DNA from: Bacteroidia bacterium
Lineage (GTDB): Bacteria; Bacteroidota; Bacteroidia; NS11-12g; UBA9320
Assembly (NCBI GenBank): GCA_029253325.1
Contig: JAQWZS010000060.1
Location: 1 to 6,527, forward strand
Reading direction: 5' to 3'
Length of the DNA: 6,527 nt
The notes beneath the pieces were generated by a model. It worked only from the letters and a program-made list of their open reading frames with translations. It was not told where the DNA came from and did not search any database. A program made the translations under genes and the position numbers. This document shows, in pieces, positions 5,844 to 6,527 of the stretch (positions within the stretch are counted from its first letter, which is position 1; every line of letters starts with the position of its first letter).

Positions 5844-5851
5844 TTTCTTTG
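5844..5851 (+). promoter_or_regulatory. Possible -7 element of the CDGSH-YceI gene
   Basis: TTTCTTTG has one mismatch to TAnnTTTG and is followed immediately by CGTAACT, which contains a half-site of the operator. It ends 20 nt before the ATG at 5872. There is no clear -33 element. Confidence 0.3.
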
Positions 5852-5871
5852 CGTAACTAAAATAAATAAAA

Positions 5872-6527
5872 ATGAAAAATAGACCAAAATGTGCCTGCGG
5901 GCAAACAGCAGATCCTCAAGGTTATTGTGACGGATCACACACAAAAAAATCAACAAGAAAAATCATGAAAAAAGTCAAAAACACAGTATTATTAAGTTTA
6001 AGTATCATCGGTATTTTATCTCTACAAAGTTTTCGATCAGAAAAAAACAATTTAAATAATCATGAGGTGAAACAAAGCACTATTGAATGGAAAGCCTATA
6101 AAGTAACAGGTTCTCACAAAGGAAATATAGAATTAAAATCAGGGTCTCTGAATTTTGAAAACGAAAAGCTAGTCGGTGGATCATTCACCATGGATATGAC
6201 ATCAATCACATGTACCGATCTTGATGGAGAATATAAAAACAAATTAGAGGGGCACTTAAAGTCAGATGATTTCTTTGGAGTAAACAAGCATGCAACATCT
6301 ACATTAAAGTTAGTTAGCGTAAAAAGCGTAGGTAAGAATGTGTACGACGTCAAAGGCGAACTAACCATCAAACAAATCACAAAACCTATCAAGTTTAAAG
6401 TATCTGTATATGGCAAAAAAGCCAACGCAAGTATCAAAGTTGATAGAACTGACTTTGACATAAAATATGGTTCTGGTAGCTACTTTGATGATTTAGCAGA
6501 CAACCTAATTTATGATGAATTTGATTT
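5872..6527 (+). CDS. CDGSH iron-sulfur motif fused to a membrane/signal segment and YceI-like domain (3' truncated by window)
   Basis: The frame is open from ATG 5872 to the window end (218 complete codons). Residues 7-23 are a CDGSH motif, 'CACGQTADPQGYCDGSH', with ligands Cys7, Cys9, Cys19 and His23. Such motifs bind a redox-active [2Fe-2S] cluster; the gap before the third Cys is nine residues, versus eight in mitoNEET. A Lys/Arg-rich stretch (25-36) and one hydrophobic segment (about 37-53) follow. From about residue 69 the YceI family begins: 'IEWKAYKVTGSHKG' (71-84), 'GGSFTMDMTSI' (102-112), 'LEGHLKSDDFFGVNKH' (125-140), 'GELTIKQITKPI' (162-173), 'KVDRTDFDIKYGSGSYFDDL' (189-208). YceI barrels bind isoprenoid-type lipids in the periplasm. 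Only about 10-15 C-terminal residues are probably missing. An internal ATG (5965, Met32) would instead give a normal signal-peptide YceI protein. From Met1, a cytoplasmic CDGSH tethered to a periplasmic YceI is predicted. Confidence 0.85.
   Translation, partial: MKNRPKCACGQTADPQGYCDGSHTKKSTRKIMKKVKNTVLLSLSIIGILSLQSFRSEKNNLNNHEVKQSTIEWKAYKVTGSHKGNIELKSGSLNFENEKLVGGSFTMDMTSITCTDLDGEYKNKLEGHLKSDDFFGVNKHATSTLKLVSVKSVGKNVYDVKGELTIKQITKPIKFKVSVYGKKANASIKVDRTDFDIKYGSGSYFDDLADNLIYDEFD

Noticed and set aside
6114..6461. Minus-strand open frame opposite the CDGSH-YceI gene
   Set aside because: It is antisense to a clearly conserved YceI domain, and its translation shows no domain; it is a shadow frame.

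Overview
The window looks like a chromosomal stretch from a Bacteroidota bacterium, probably a marine or free-living Flavobacteriia-type organism. The reasons are low G+C, three genes whose products carry type IX secretion system (T9SS) sorting domains (two type A, one type B/gliding-associated), short A-rich leaders, and several matches to the Bacteroidota promoter element TAnnTTTG. No rRNA, tRNA, CRISPR array, transposase or integrase was seen.

Region 1 (1-2543) is built from units separated by a repeat. It opens with the 3' end of a T9SS type A cargo gene, followed by a repeat that ends in a terminator hairpin (202-291). Next come a GT39-type membrane glycosyltransferase (334-1812), an orphan tail of a second type A sorting domain (1821-1883) and a second copy of the repeat (1889-1957). 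Then come a small four-helix membrane protein (2030-2434) and a third copy (2477-2543). The three repeats share the block AGTCTC...GGAATAG...TATTC...T-tract. The orphan tail encodes the same last 20 residues of a sorting domain as the first gene, with 11 of 20 identical, and begins 8 nt after the glycosyltransferase stop. This suggests unrelated genes were swapped in between paralogous T9SS gene tails.

Region 2 (2750-5353) holds two secreted T9SS cargo proteins. One is an L-type lectin-like protein with Ig-like segments and a type B sorting domain. The other is an unrecognised protein with a type A sorting domain. They are separated by 235 bp and each seems to have its own promoter close to the start codon.

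Region 3 (5403-6527) is a divergent redox-type module. A HxlR-family repressor with a Cys near its N terminus is encoded on the minus strand. A plus-strand gene, cut by the window end, fuses a CDGSH iron-sulfur motif, a single membrane/signal segment and a YceI-like lipid-binding barrel. The 106-bp gap holds a perfect 8+8 palindrome (AGTTACTA-AA-TAGTAACT) and several isolated GTTAC half-sites. This suggests that the HxlR protein controls both genes. A bidirectional terminator (5403-5443) separates this module from region 2.

The most unusual points are the in-frame CDGSH-membrane-YceI architecture, the palindrome-controlled divergent pair, and the sorting-domain-tail/terminator repeats that bracket unrelated genes. 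All functional statements come from motif recognition by eye and were not tested by database search.
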